DNA of 64,000 nucleotides from Prostheceraeus crozeri (lineage: Eukaryota > Platyhelminthes > Polycladida > Euryleptidae): contig CAJQUW010016896.1 of assembly GCA_907163375.1 (NCBI GenBank), forward strand, positions 124,001 to 188,000. The letters run 5' to 3'. The position numbers and the translations under genes are program-made. Below the pieces are notes generated by a model. The model saw only the letters and a list, made by a program, of their open reading frames with translations, made no database searches and was not told the origin of the DNA. Every line of letters begins with the position of its first letter. The stretch's first letter is position 1. Positions 46,547 to 57,344 of the stretch are shown in pieces.

Positions 46547-46766
46547 CTATGTCATTGGATTCAAACTACGTCATTTCATGTCTGTCCTTTTTCTGTTTCA
46601 TCTGTACATTGCCATCTGACGCCATTTTAACAGTGTTCATTTCATTTCATCTCATATAAAAATGATTTTACCTTTTTTTACATCAATCCATTGACAAAGG
46701 AGACTGTAACGCTCTGAAACGCGTTTGGATAAAAGCAAATTATCACAAGATTGCTTTTTTTCTTTG

Positions 46767-46768
<2 letters not shown>
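46444..46768 (+). repeat. Right inverted arm of the Penelope-like element
   Basis: Contains the last 34 codons of the nuclease plus about 220 bp of 3' region, ending at TTTCAAAGAAAAAAAGC (read on the minus strand) next to (TA)n. Confidence 0.93.
46686..46730 (+). ncRNA. Hammerhead-ribozyme-like motif, right arm
   Basis: It fits a type I hammerhead with a tiny stem III, as known in Penelope-like elements. Stem I is ATCCA (46686-46690) with TGGAT (46726-46730). The core strand is TTGACAA (46691-46697) in place of CUGANGA. Stem II is GGAG (46699-46702) with CTCT (46712-46715). GAAA is at 46716-46719. Stem III is A-C paired with G-T around a GC loop. The predicted cleavage lies after T46725. Positions 3 and 8, normally C and G and paired to each other, are T and A here, so the pair is kept. 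Activity is not shown by sequence alone. Confidence 0.65.

Positions 46769-46806
<38 letters not shown>
46769..46806. repeat. (TA)n microsatellite, right
   Basis: About 19 TA units directly following the right arm of the Penelope-like element. Confidence 0.93.
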
Positions 46807-46808
<2 letters not shown>

Positions 46809-46994
46809 TATCTATAGATAAGACATGAATCTATTAATCAAAATTTTTCAGTCGACAACCTGTTCTTGCGTTTGATACCTGTATTTGTATTTTTTGACAT
46901 GGTCTTATACGAAGCCCTGAACTTCAACGCAATTTCATTTTTGCTTCACGTTCGCCTTGGTTACTGAAGTATAGGTTTTCCCTCTCTTGTTACC

Positions 46995-47800
46995 AGTGTG
47001 TAGAATCAAGCTGCCGGGATTTGCATGCAATTTAACAGACATTGGCTACTACGCATTCAGTTTTCCAGGAATTAGATTCAACTTACCAGTTTGCATTCAG
47101 TTTACCGGGATTCGCAATCTAATTGACACAGATATTCAGTTGTACAATCAATTTACCAAAGAGGAACATCGGTTTACATACTTGTGTATTCAATTTCATG
47201 TTATCAAATTGATCCCTGCGCAAAACATTTACATTCCATATGCTTGTTATGTCATTACACATGCATTCCATGTCTTTGTGGTAGTAACACAGATGAACTA
47301 ATCAGTACATGTAGGCCTATCAAGCAATACCTCTAACTGCTTTGCTTTCTGAAGTTTATCTTTTGTGAAAATTTTCCCTATACAAAAACCAATGAAGAAA
47401 GGAAAATCAGTATCATTTTTTATGCATACCTACAACCAAAGTACTAATTAATGTAAATGAAAAGACAAAATCCATAATTCAATCTATATTTCAAGCTTGG
47501 TGGAATAAATCGATCCACCCGACGGCACCAATGAGAGCATTTTGTAAGTGTTAATTCAATGGCCATATCCGCTTTAAATATCGAAGAGCACAAATCAAGG
47601 TGAATGCATGAAGTGGTACCGTGATTGCTTGCAGTGTGATTTTGATTTCTAATACATAGATATTTCGCTCACCTGTGTTAGATTGAATGCTGTCAATTGG
47701 TAAATTGAATACACAACCCGGTATCTTGAAATGATAATTTGCTGAACCTGGTAAGTTGAATTACAGTCCCGGCAACTTGATTCAATGCTTTGGTAAAAAG
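46995..47800. mobile_element. Candidate foldback element with repetitive ends
   Basis: 46995-47160 contains five or more roughly 20-bp units of the type ATTCAACTTACCAGG (with a GAATCAAGCTGCCGGG variant). 47693-47790 contains the same units in the opposite orientation (CCTGGTAAGTTGAAT, CCCGGCAACTTGATTC). This arrangement, inverted ends built of short direct repeats around a unique centre, fits a foldback-type element. A 104-codon frame at 46987-47301 runs through the repeats and is not considered a gene. Confidence 0.5.
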
Positions 47801-48629
47801 AGTGCTATACATTGCTGTTAAGACTACATATCCGGAAATTTTATATAATAACATTCGCACTGTACATCTGCAGATTTTTAGTTGCGAAACCAAGGCTCTA
47901 TTTTGATATGTCATGAAATCTGTGTACCTATATCAATTTAATACATCAACTGTAAATCATTTTTAATGGTATGTTAAATATTCCTTGAATCAACAAAATC
48001 GATTTGAGAGAATTTACATCTCAACGACATTGTTGAAGCCATTTTTGATTTTTTGACGCTATGAATGCCATTGGTTCATTGCAAAACCTACATGAGCGAA
48101 AACCTTAATAATAATAATCTTTTTTAGAGAGCGTAGTTAAACGAAGCTGAGCCGCTTTGATATATAGATAGCTTCGTCGATGTATGTGCCGTAGGATTTA
48201 CATAACAAGCACTAAAATATCATGCCTATATCGATGGGTATTATCATATTCCGTGTCCCTTTGTCGTGCATGGTACAGGAATGTAACTACCAACAGAATG
48301 TGCCTACCATTGGATGACTGCTTGACAGTATGGACAAACTCTAGAAAATTCCACTGTCATCCTGGAAGATTATTATCTTTGAACACAGTTGATCCGTCGC
48401 GTGTGGTGATATACGTAAAAAATTGGAAAGAATGCGAGGAATAGGGAAAAGTCTACAATATAAGAATTTGAAATGTAATTATCCTCTGGTCGAATCTTCC
48501 GGTCTACGTATGTTGCCATATAGTTAAACGAATTTTCGGATTACACTTCTTTGAAGGACATAATTCATTGCTTGGATTTTGATGTTGGTATTGGAGGTAG
48601 CAAATTTTGATGTATTACTCTCGGTGAAA
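47801..48629. other. No supported feature
   Basis: No gene or repeat supported. Open frames are short and without motifs. Confidence 0.45.
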
Positions 48630-49458
48630 ATGTTTGATGTTCTAATGTTCTAATCAACTGGTTTGCTTCCAATCGGCTGCCACTCAACCTCCACAAATCC
48701 GAGTTCATGTGGTGCGGATCTGAACATCGGATGAGAAGCTTCTCTCCTGAACCTGTTCGTCTGGGCCCCAATCTGTCCTCTCCTGTCGATTCTGTCAGAT
48801 GCCTTGGAGTCCAATTTGACCCAGTGTTGTCATTTCGAAAGCACATCACTAAGACCGTCGCCTCCTGCTTTGCCATGCTTCGCAGGATAAGATCGATACG
48901 CCGCTCAGTCAGTCCAGCTCTTCTGACATCCATCATCGTGGCTTTAGTTCACACTCGTCTGGACTACTGCATCTCCGTCCTAGCTGGCGTCCCATCCACC
49001 CAGCTCTGTCGTCTTCAGGCCGTTCTCAATGCTGCCGCCAGACTCATTTATGGATGCAACCGCTACTCCTCGGTTTCGCCTTTGCTCAGAGAACTTAAGT
49101 GGCTACCGATACATGCAAGAATCCAGCAACGTATAGCGGCCATCGTTCACTCGTCTCAGTGAGCTCCATCTCGTTTCACAAGCTGAGGCGCGATCCCGCT
49201 TGCGATCTGCACGATGGCCTTTCCTCCTGACGTCTTCCGTGCGTCGTCCTATACTCAGTGGATGATCCTTCACAGAAACTGCACCTCGAGTCTGGAACTC
49301 TTTACCGGTTGATATCACCAAAGAATCATCACCGAAAGCTTTTAAGACTCTTCTGAAGTCGTATTTTTTGTCAAATTCTTAATTAAATGTAAAGTGTCCT
49401 AGAAGTCCCTGTGATATAACGATACTCTAATAAAGCTCATGAATGAATGAATGAATGA
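48630..49458 (+). mobile_element. 5'-truncated non-LTR retrotransposon (CR1/L2-like group)
   Basis: The 3' end of a LINE. The reverse-transcriptase thumb reads CLGVQFDPVLSFRKHI, LVHTRLDYCISVLAGVP and LLRELKWLPI, and the C-terminal tail reads FTETAPRVWNSLPVDI then FKTLLKSYF. AATAAA at 49429-49434 is followed by a GAATGAATGAATGAATGA tail (49441-49458), as in CR1/L2/Daphne-like elements, which end in short tandem repeats. One 151-codon piece (48707-49162) is open. At least one frame change separates it from the tail. Truncated at the 5' side near 48630. Confidence 0.85.
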
Positions 49459-51605
49459 TGTTAAAGCATTATATACTGTAATTGACATTTTTTAGCATGT
49501 AATGCCATATTCTGACTCCATAGAATTTTCAAAATTTATACTGTATATTTTCGCTTCATGGTTGCAATTTCATATGGATTCATTGTTGAATATTAGTCAA
49601 TTTCCTGCTGACAGTCGTTTAGTACAAGAAGAAAGCGTAGAATTGGAGTTGATTTACATTATAATTTAAGTATTACAGTTGGACCTTATGAAGGTTACGA
49701 TTGAGGGATTCTATGGTCAATGGATATGGTTTCTCAAGATTAAATTGATGTAGTTTGTGTTATGTGCTTTACGGTGAATGTTATTTGAAGTGTTAAATTC
49801 TCAATAGTTCCTGGATTATATAGAACTTTTCTCTGTTTTGAATTTCATTCGCTTGTATTGTCGTAAACTTTTTAATTGTATTGAGAGAGCTGTTACACAA
49901 ACATGTATGCTTTGAATCTCCAATAAAATCAATCGACATTGGCGAGGCGACTTTTTGGGGTCATTCTGAGACTCCCTATTTGCTACGTCAGTATAGAAAC
50001 TGTTTTGCTGCGTCAATTCGAATGTCATGCGCACATCCAGCACTGACAGTCACATTTTACAATAAGCAAATAAAAAAGATGATTATTTATTGGAACAAAC
50101 TTTATTCGAGGAGAACAATGGAAAATGATAGGACAAGACAAATGAATTCAGAAATGTATCAAGACGAAGGAATGATGTGAATGGCTTTATTTGTAAATAT
50201 GATTAACCGGAGAGCCATGAAAGAAAACAACAAAAGCAATGTGATTGATCTTTCATATGACTTTTTTCTAATTCTACTGATTGATAGTGAATAAATGATG
50301 AATTGCTTTACATAGCTCATGTTCAGGGTTGACATGTTAAAAATGCCATGTTAAAAGCATTCTGTTTAAAACATGTTTTCAACGGTTAAAAACAATAGGT
50401 TAACTTGTTTGAACAAATTCAAAGCAGAATCCATTACATTCTTTGTAATACTCACCATTTAGTCCGGCAGCCAGAAAGAGCTTCTGCAGGGAACGAGGCC
50501 GAAAATGAGACTTTCACAGAGTGATGTACATCTTCTGCCTACTACGAATCGGTGTGTCTACCGAGTTCTATTGAGTTCCTATTCTTGTCAGACAGGATCA
50601 AAGAAAAACATGCAAATCCAATGAGACGCAGATTGCAGTTTTTGGCTAAAATGAAATTTTGTAAGTTTTCTCTGATGAAACAAAAAGTTAATTAATTAAG
50701 TCCAGAGTCAATTTTTGTCATGGAATGTCCTCAGGTCATTTCCTTTCATATTCATGCACTCTGTCTACGAAGCAAAGCACATTTAGATTTGGCGAGCCTT
50801 TTAATGTCGGCAAGCACAAATATTTTGAGCAACTTTATCCACATTCAACCACTTTCTCACATAGACTCTTTTAACAACAATTTTACAATTTTTCTACAAC
50901 ACATTTACAATTTTTCAGATACAATTTTCCGTTCAAATTTTTTCCCTGTGACTTCTTCCTGAAACAAGAGAGACAGTATAGTCAGAATTCACATAACAGT
51001 ATGATTCAGCATTGACCATCCAATTTACTTGGTGTGCATCTGAGCTGGTACTATAGGCTATACCATACAACTTGTAATATTTTTCAACCGGTGTATGAAG
51101 AGTCATTAAGAAATGCGATCGGACTAAATCACTGACTGATTAACCAGACATTGTTGAAAATTTCGAGAATTATATTTACATGTCATTAGACGTGTATGTA
51201 ACTATCGACAGGGAAGATTATGCAGAACTCAACGTACGTGTAATGGCTAGTATTTTTGTATTTTTAGCAGAAAAATTGACATCAACTTTTCAATAGACCC
51301 CACCCTCTCCCTAACTTTTGGTTAACTTATGTCAACTTTCGCGTACCCTCACTCCCGGTCGTGGTTGACGTCAATTGTAAACGATCCCCTAAAGCTACAA
51401 ATCTCAGTGTTGTCACACCGTAAAACCTACTGTCATATCAAACTGAATATTCTTCAATATGCAAAAGGCATTTTGTTCTCACCAGGACTGACATTGATAA
51501 TATCAAAAAGTCGATTTGAATTACAAAATTCAACATTTAATTATATAAATAGAACAAACAAAAGAATTTTCGAAATGCTATTCCGAATAGGTCGTTTATT
51601 GAAGA
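49459..51605. other. No supported feature
   Basis: Two kilobases of AT-rich sequence. Near 50335-50400 words like TTAAAACATG recur and recall 30480-30530, but no element boundaries are visible. Confidence 0.4.
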
Positions 51606-52752
51606 AATGTGATCGACCAAAACAAAGAAAATGTTTTGTTTACATCGCATATTTTGATAACAGCTATAGAAATTCTGAATGATGCAGTACTCAATGTGAT
51701 CGACCTAAACAAAGAAAATGTTTCGTTTACATCGCATATTTTGATAACAGCTATAGAAATTCTGAATGATGCAGTACTCAATGTGATCGACCTAAACAAA
51801 GAAAATGTTTCGTTTACATCGCATATTTTGATAACAGCTATAGAAATTCTGAATGATGCACTACTCAATGTGATCGACCAAAACAAAGAAAATGTTTCGT
51901 TTACATCGCATATTTTGATAACAGCTATAGAAATTCTGAATGATGCACTACTCAATGTGATCGACCAAAACAAAGAAAATGTTTCGTTTACATCGCATAT
52001 TTTGATAACAGCTATAGAAATTCTGAATGATGCAGTACTCAATGTGATCGACCTAAACAAAGAAAATGTTTCGTTTACATCGCATATTTTGATAACAGCT
52101 ATAGAAATTCTGAATGATGCACCACTCAATGTGATCGACCAAAACAAAGAAAATGTTTCGTTTACATCGCATATTTTGATAACAGCTATAGAAATTCTGA
52201 ATGATGCAGTACTCAATGTGATCGACCTAAACAAAGAAAATGTTTCGTTTACATCGCATATTTTGATAACAGCTATAGAAATTCTGAATGATGCACCACT
52301 CAATGTGATCGACCAAAACAAAGAAAATGTTTCGTTTACATCGCATATTTTGATAACAGCTATAGAAATTCTGAATGATGCACCACTCAATGTGATCGAC
52401 CAAAACAAAGAAAATGTTTCGTTTACATCGCATATTTTGATAACAGCTATAGAAATTCTGAATGATGCACCACTCAATGTGATCGACCAAAACAAAGAAA
52501 ATGTTTCGTTTACATCGCATATTTTGATAACAGCTATAGAAATTCTGAATGATGCAGTACTCAATGTGATCGACCTAAACAAAGAAAATGTTTCGTTTAC
52601 ATCGCATATTTTGATAACAGCTATAGAAATTCTGAATGATGCACTACTCAATGTGATCGACCAAAACAAAGAAAATGTTTCGTTTACATCGCATATTTTG
52701 ATAACAGCTATAGAAATTCTGAATGATGCACTACTCAATGTGATAAACCAAA
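51606..52752. repeat. 87-bp minisatellite, 13 copies, open on both strands
   Basis: Thirteen near-identical 87-bp units. Because 87 is 29 codons and the unit lacks stops in several frames, frames of 410 codons (plus, 51609-52841) and 420 codons (minus, 51596-52858) stay open. The plus unit reads NKENVSFTSHILITAIEIL and the minus unit FRISIAVIKICDVNETFSLF. Variation is confined almost wholly to two nearby sites that vary together. No signal peptide, splice context or homologue is evident, so coding is unproven. Confidence 0.92.
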
Positions 52753-52922
52753 CTTTGAAATTCGACTTCTTGGTTGACATTTGCGTGGAATGGCCCGCTG
52801 ACAATGACACAAGACAGAAGACAATAAAAATGTCATTGTAGAAATCACAAACAGTCAATTATGGAAAATGTCTGCTTCATGATCTGGCTAGACAATTGCC
52901 TACAAATAACAATGACTCCGAC

Positions 52923-53450
52923 TCAAGACCAAGAAAAGGACTTAGAAATATATGAAATAATATCAGGTATGCAATATCGAAGCAAAATAAATGCAAGAAA
53001 TGAGTAGAAATGAAAAAAGTTATGATGCGAAACTATAAAGTTAAGGAATAACAGGACGGACACAAAAGCAAACAAAGAGGGAAAATGGACTTGACCAAGG
53101 TGAATCACGAATTCCTTTTGAACACATGAAGCAGGGCTGTTTTGATAGACGGACTCAATACATTTTCTGCAATTCATTTCCAGTACTTTCAATTGGTTGC
53201 ACGCGTCCATCATTAGAATGGATTCTTCTGATTTTGAAAACCATTCTGAGTCAAGAGCATTGTTGATATTCGATGGAGATGGTTGTTTCCTCTTTGACGA
53301 CGACGCATTATAAGTAGAACATACAAGGTTGTACCAACTCATGAAACATCCAATTCCAACGAATACAAGTTCCACATTCATTTCAAAGCTATTTGCACCA
53401 ACATTCGTAATAGTCCTTGCCTTTGAATCAATATCTTAGTTCATATTCCT
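52923..53450 (-). pseudogene. Relic of a CUB-family gene 3' end
   Basis: The minus strand reads VELVFVGIGCFMSWYN and then ASSSKRKQPSP. This corresponds at DNA level to the membrane segment and tail of the genes at 55649-56905 and 58416-59488 (IDSKA..., GIGCFM.G, ATGCGTCGTCGTC). Sequence upstream of 53381 also matches the IDSKATNVN region. No CUB domain remains. The 152-codon frame continues into unrelated sequence and is not taken as a gene. Confidence 0.55.
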
Positions 53451-54499
53451 CTGCAATCCTTACTTGGTTCAATTACTACAATCCTCCAGTACTAAGACGT
53501 CTACTAACTTCACTCATTAGATTTGGATTCATATCTAATTGAGCTCTTCTCAGCGGTTTGGCGGTCAGACTTTTCACCTCCTATGAAAAATTTTAAGAGA
53601 CAGTCTGTATTGTGTTGAAGCAAATTGTGCTACACAGTTATATTCATAACAACAATTCCGCAGACGAAAATGTCCTATCGAGATACGACTCAAAAGTCTA
53701 TAAGCAACCATTGCGATAATGATGTATCGAACTAGACCACAGGTACCAGGTTCAAATCCCGTCTAAAATTTTCTATTTTGAAATGCAGAACGGTTGAAAT
53801 AAAACTCTCAAATGCTATTTTTCATCTTGTCTTCGTGCGTTTCATTATGCTATAGTTGATGAACTAGCTTCATATTCCGGATTTCTGTTTGAAGCTTAGC
53901 AGTGGATCGACAATCTATAAAGACGTACTAAGCTTACACATTATGTAGGGTGGGCCTAGCGTAAATTGTCAATGCTTAGCTGAATATCAATAACAAGATC
54001 TATGTTTGACTTGTACTGTAGCTGTTCCTATTTGGCAATTGAAATAGGCCTATAGAATATACATACACTGGGGAAACTTTACCCTTAACGACAAGTGGTT
54101 CATACATGTGCCGCCAAAACTTAGATCAGTCTGTACGGTTTACTGATGTATAAAACTCAAGACAATTGGCCCAGTTACCTAATTGAAGTCATTTTCTTGG
54201 AATAAGACTAAATGGGAGCTAGATACGTGCCTACCATGAATATTGAGATCTTCGCAATAGAAGACAAATACCTACCTCAAAATGTTGCCAATATCAAATC
54301 GAAATCAAAGCAAAACGAAACCTTGTTGAGTATCAAATGTTTTTTATGTTAATTATTTTTGATGCAAATGAACAAAATGATGGTCACTAGTTAATTTCAG
54401 TTGGCTTTTAATTCAAGCAATCTAGCAATAAAGAAGGTAGTGGATATATGTACCACGAGTCCTTAAAGAGTTAATACCACAGAATTAGATTGTTTAATC
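53451..54499. other. No supported feature
   Basis: A B-box-like GGTTCAAATCC at 53751 was checked as a tRNA or SINE, but the surrounding arms do not fold. Nothing else seen. Confidence 0.4.
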
Positions 54500-54775
54500 G
54501 TATCACTTTGCTAGAAGTGCAAACTGATTCAAACAGATGGCACATGCAGGAACTTAATAAGTGGGCAAAAAGAAATTTTTAATACCTTACTGAGATAGGA
54601 AAAATAGTCGTGCGTCGCTTGCGGATTGCTGTGAATTCCCTCAAAATGCTCCGATTGTCACGATTCCTTCAGATTCGAAGAATTCAGATCATCGCGCAAA
54701 AGTTTTCTCGATAATGTTGGGCCCTCCGATCATTATTAAAAAAGTTAGCAGGCGCATGAAAAAACGTTCACAAAC
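54500..54775. repeat. Dispersed repeat, copy 1
   Basis: About 270 bp matching 62895-63170 in direct orientation, including AGTCGTGCGTCGCTTGCGGA and TTCAGATTCGAAGAATTCAG. Copies are roughly 80-85 per cent alike by eye. No coding potential or terminal structure was recognised. Confidence 0.7.
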
Positions 54776-54989
54776 TTCTCTGTAGAACTTGACATCGTCT
54801 GTCTCTTTGCTGTGTGATCCGGTTGATAACAGTCACTGAAACTTCGCACAATTTGGCGTGTTTAATGTTGAACTGGCTGCTCATTGTTCGATTTCTATGG
54901 TATTTAGTCAGCAGATTGTGCCATTTCAATAACGTTACATGTTCCAATGCTTCCCTTCTAGTCAAACGGAAGAAGAGACGACCTGTCTA

Positions 54990-55200
54990 ATTCTGTGGTT
55001 AATACTTTATTCGGTTCAACCGTGACATTGTAGTGGATAGTCAACAAGATCGCCCAGCACCGTTCACATTGACGCGGCGAAACAAGAACAAACAATAGTC
55101 CATCATTGAATGGAGTCATGCTTTCGGGGTAATTCTCCCAGCTTATCAAATAGCTGTTTGTTGCAGTGTCGATTATTGTAGCGACGAGTTAACTTCTCAT
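54990..55200. repeat. Duplicated 3' flank of the CUB genes, copy 1
   Basis: Matches 58190-58385 closely (TTCAACCGTGACATTGTAG, ACCGTTCACATTGACGCGGC, ATCAAATAGCTGTTTGTTGC). A shorter third match (CATCAAATAGCTGTTTTTTG) lies at 55557-55615, directly below the intact CUB gene. The segment was probably duplicated together with the genes. Confidence 0.65.
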
Positions 55201-55648
55201 CGCAATGGAGATCATAGTCACATACAGAGACAAATATAGAGAGTATTCTACGACAAAGACATTTCAACATTGGTACAATCAGCACTGGTGCACGGAAGCA
55301 GTCTAACAAAAATTAGATGTTGTTCAAACGTAAGATTACATATAATGATCAGGAAATGTTGAAACATGAATGTTCACTCAGTCAATCCAAGTATTATTAA
55401 CAATTATTGCTACAGCCGGGAATAACGAATTCCTTCTCCTGGTAGCTTTACAAGGTGGTAAAACTATACCTAGGGTTGGCACGAAATATCATTGAATTGA
55501 ATCACAACATTTCATGGGAATAAATGTTCACATCTCCGGGATAATTCTCTCAGCTCATCAAATAGCTGTTTTTTGTAGTGTTAGTTAACTTATCTTGGCA
55601 GTGACAAAACCAATGGCATCAGGAAAGTCTTCAAATAATATCATTAAT

Positions 55649-56905
55649 TTAGTTGAGATTAACGAAAAAACAGGTTGCAGCGACTCCAATAAGACATCCA
55701 ATTCCAACTAGTACTACATGTTTCTTCTCACATCTATTTGTACCAACTTCGTTGTTGGGATTTTCATTGCTGCGATGGTTGTTTCTCATTTGACCAACGA
55801 GCAGTAGAACGACATAACCAGTTGCAGCAAGTCCTACCATGAAAAATACAATTCCAATCAATACATGTTGTCGTTTACAGATACAATTATCATCAATAGC
55901 TTTGCTGATATTCAATAGTCTGGCATCAATAGCTTTGTTGATATTCAATAGTCTTGCATCAATAGTTTTGCTGATATTCAATAGTCTTGCATCAATAGCT
56001 TTGCTGATATTCAATAGTCTTGCATCAATAGCTTTGCTGATATTCGATGGTTTTGAATCAATAGGTTTGTTCACATTCGTTGCCTTTGAATCAATCAGCT
56101 TGTAAGATATCTTGAATTTTGACTTTACTTTCCACACACGTTTAATATTGATCCTGACACTCTGACTGGTGTTGGAATAGACATCGGATGGAATTGCATT
56201 CCCACAATACTTGACAGGCATCTTTTCGCCACCCTCTCCAACACAGATCGTCAAGTTGTGATAAGAACAATCTACAAAGAAACTTTCAAAGTGGAGACGA
56301 ACACCTTTTGATTTCTTCCTTTCAATTACCCATTCACAGAAAGGCATGAAGTCTTTAAATCGATCGATTCCACGACTTTCAATAACACCTTGTTCTCCTT
56401 TCAGTATTCGCTGACCCCCACACCACGAGTTATTTGACATTCTTGCTCTATCGATGAAATGGTAGCTGATGTTGAATCCCTCGCCTGCGTATCTATCTCC
56501 ATTGCTTTTGAACCTCAACATCATACTTTGACCGCTGGAATAGAGTTCAGATGGGAAATATTTCTTCCGTCCACACATCACCGCCAATTTCGGACTCCGG
56601 TCATTCCCGCCATCGTAGACAGTGAGGTAATCTTGTCCTGGTGTGCACAACATGTCTGAAGCAAAATCCACATTAAAATACTCAACAACAAGATGAATGA
56701 CTTTCCCTTCTCCTCCTCTGATAATCCACTTACAGTCCATGTTTCGTGGATATTTAGTTTCTCTATCGAATTGTTTATGACTAGTGAGGAAACCTCCGGA
56801 TGACTTCTGCACAAGATCTCCACAAGCTGAAGAACTTTGAGAACGTAGAGGAGGAATTGCAGGAAGAAAATAGAAAAGTATCAGTAAAGAGTGCAATGCG
56901 CTCAT
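55649..56905 (-). CDS. Two-CUB-domain membrane protein (single exon)
   Basis: 418 residues. The start is taken at M (56903-56905) because a signal peptide follows at once (MSALHSLLILFYFLPAIPPL). The frame upstream, although open, has the look of a 5' leader that is conserved in the paralogue. CUB1 is about 28-150 (Cys28, 58, 87, 111) and CUB2 about 162-271 (Cys162, 190, 221, 234), both with the W-I and YDG/CG landmarks. Residues 272-337 are six 11-residue repeats (DARLLNISKAI type), of which several carry an N-I-S glycosylation sequon. They form a likely stalk. TM1 is about 347-370. A short linker leads to a second hydrophobic stretch, 396-415, that repeats the tail motif (VGIGCLIGVAATC). CUB domains bind proteins or sugars outside the cell. 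The ligand is unknown. Confidence 0.85.
   Translation of the reverse strand: MSALHSLLILFYFLPAIPPLRSQSSSACGDLVQKSSGGFLTSHKQFDRETKYPRNMDCKWIIRGGEGKVIHLVVEYFNVDFASDMLCTPGQDYLTVYDGGNDRSPKLAVMCGRKKYFPSELYSSGQSMMLRFKSNGDRYAGEGFNISYHFIDRARMSNNSWCGGQRILKGEQGVIESRGIDRFKDFMPFCEWVIERKKSKGVRLHFESFFVDCSYHNLTICVGEGGEKMPVKYCGNAIPSDVYSNTSQSVRINIKRVWKVKSKFKISYKLIDSKATNVNKPIDSKPSNISKAIDARLLNISKAIDARLLNISKTIDARLLNINKAIDARLLNISKAIDDNCICKRQHVLIGIVFFMVGLAATGYVVLLLVGQMRNNHRSNENPNNEVGTNRCEKKHVVLVGIGCLIGVAATCFFVNLN
55891..56100 (-). repeat. 33-bp coding minisatellite in the CUB gene
   Basis: Six in-frame 33-bp units (ATCAATAGCTTTGCTGATAT type on the plus strand). The four nearest the membrane side are almost identical and the outer two diverged, so the array has expanded recently. 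The paralogue at 58416-59488 keeps only two units. Confidence 0.85.
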
Positions 56906-57344
56906 CTTGGAATGTTCTTCACCTGAATGTACTGAGCAGATACTGAAATGAATTACCTGACCGGCGGAATCCAGAATATATATTGTGATAAAAAAAGAAT
57001 ATGTTGTAGTGAAACTAGACGGTTGCGTGGATACACAGACACTCATAATAATGGAACGGTTTCTTAGAATCGAGAACGAGAATCACATCCCCATAACAGC
57101 GTATAATGCTGCCATGACAGTGCACCCATAGCAACGTACATAATTAGATGCACGTTTAACCCGCATTTGTTCAAGCGGACAAAAATGTCCTTCGATACCC
57201 TTTACATTGATGCGTACTTGAGAGATGATGAAATCATAAGACGAAACTTCATGACTTTACTTGTCTGATAGTCAACATACAGGACGGTGATGATGGATCT
57301 GCTGTTCTTGTCTACACTTCCAGACACTTCTGCACATTTATGAC
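56906..57344. other. 5' flank of the intact CUB gene
   Basis: The first about 110 bp share sequence with the flank of the paralogue (GTTCTTCACCTGAATG), consistent with a shared leader or promoter. Nothing else is identified. Confidence 0.45.

Larger units (their letters stand above)
44578..46768 (+). mobile_element. Canonical Penelope-like element with inverted arms
   Basis: The order is reverse transcriptase, then C-terminal GIY-YIG, the usual Penelope order and the opposite of the array at 491-12596. The reverse transcriptase shows LYGLPKAHK, YRPILS, motif A (YDVSALFTCIP), motif B (RQIDGMSMGSNLGPTMA) and a YVDD box near 45674-45685. The nuclease reads CTYSYTCGQCEYVYIGETSR and then RISEHMKG, with LESILI near the end. 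Arms of about 325 bp (44578-44904 and 46444-46768) are inverted. The right arm includes the end of the coding region, so the left arm is an inverted partial copy of the element's own 3' end. Both ends abut (TA)n. The 5' coding part is missing and the frame is broken about twice. Confidence 0.92.

Noticed and set aside
44520-46806. Classical TIR DNA transposon
   Set aside because: The inverted arms contain the coding tail and the encoded domains are reverse transcriptase plus GIY-YIG, so it is a Penelope-like retroelement.
46987-47301. 104-codon plus-strand frame
   Set aside because: It consists of the 20-bp repeats of the candidate foldback element.
51596-52858. 420-codon and 410-codon repeat proteins on opposite strands
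   Set aside because: Both are expected from a stop-free 87-bp unit. No start context, signal or homologue favours either, so it is kept as a repeat and not a gene.
53655-53775. tRNA gene or tRNA-derived SINE around the B-box GGTTCAAATCC
   Set aside because: No matching A-box, and the acceptor and anticodon arms do not pair.
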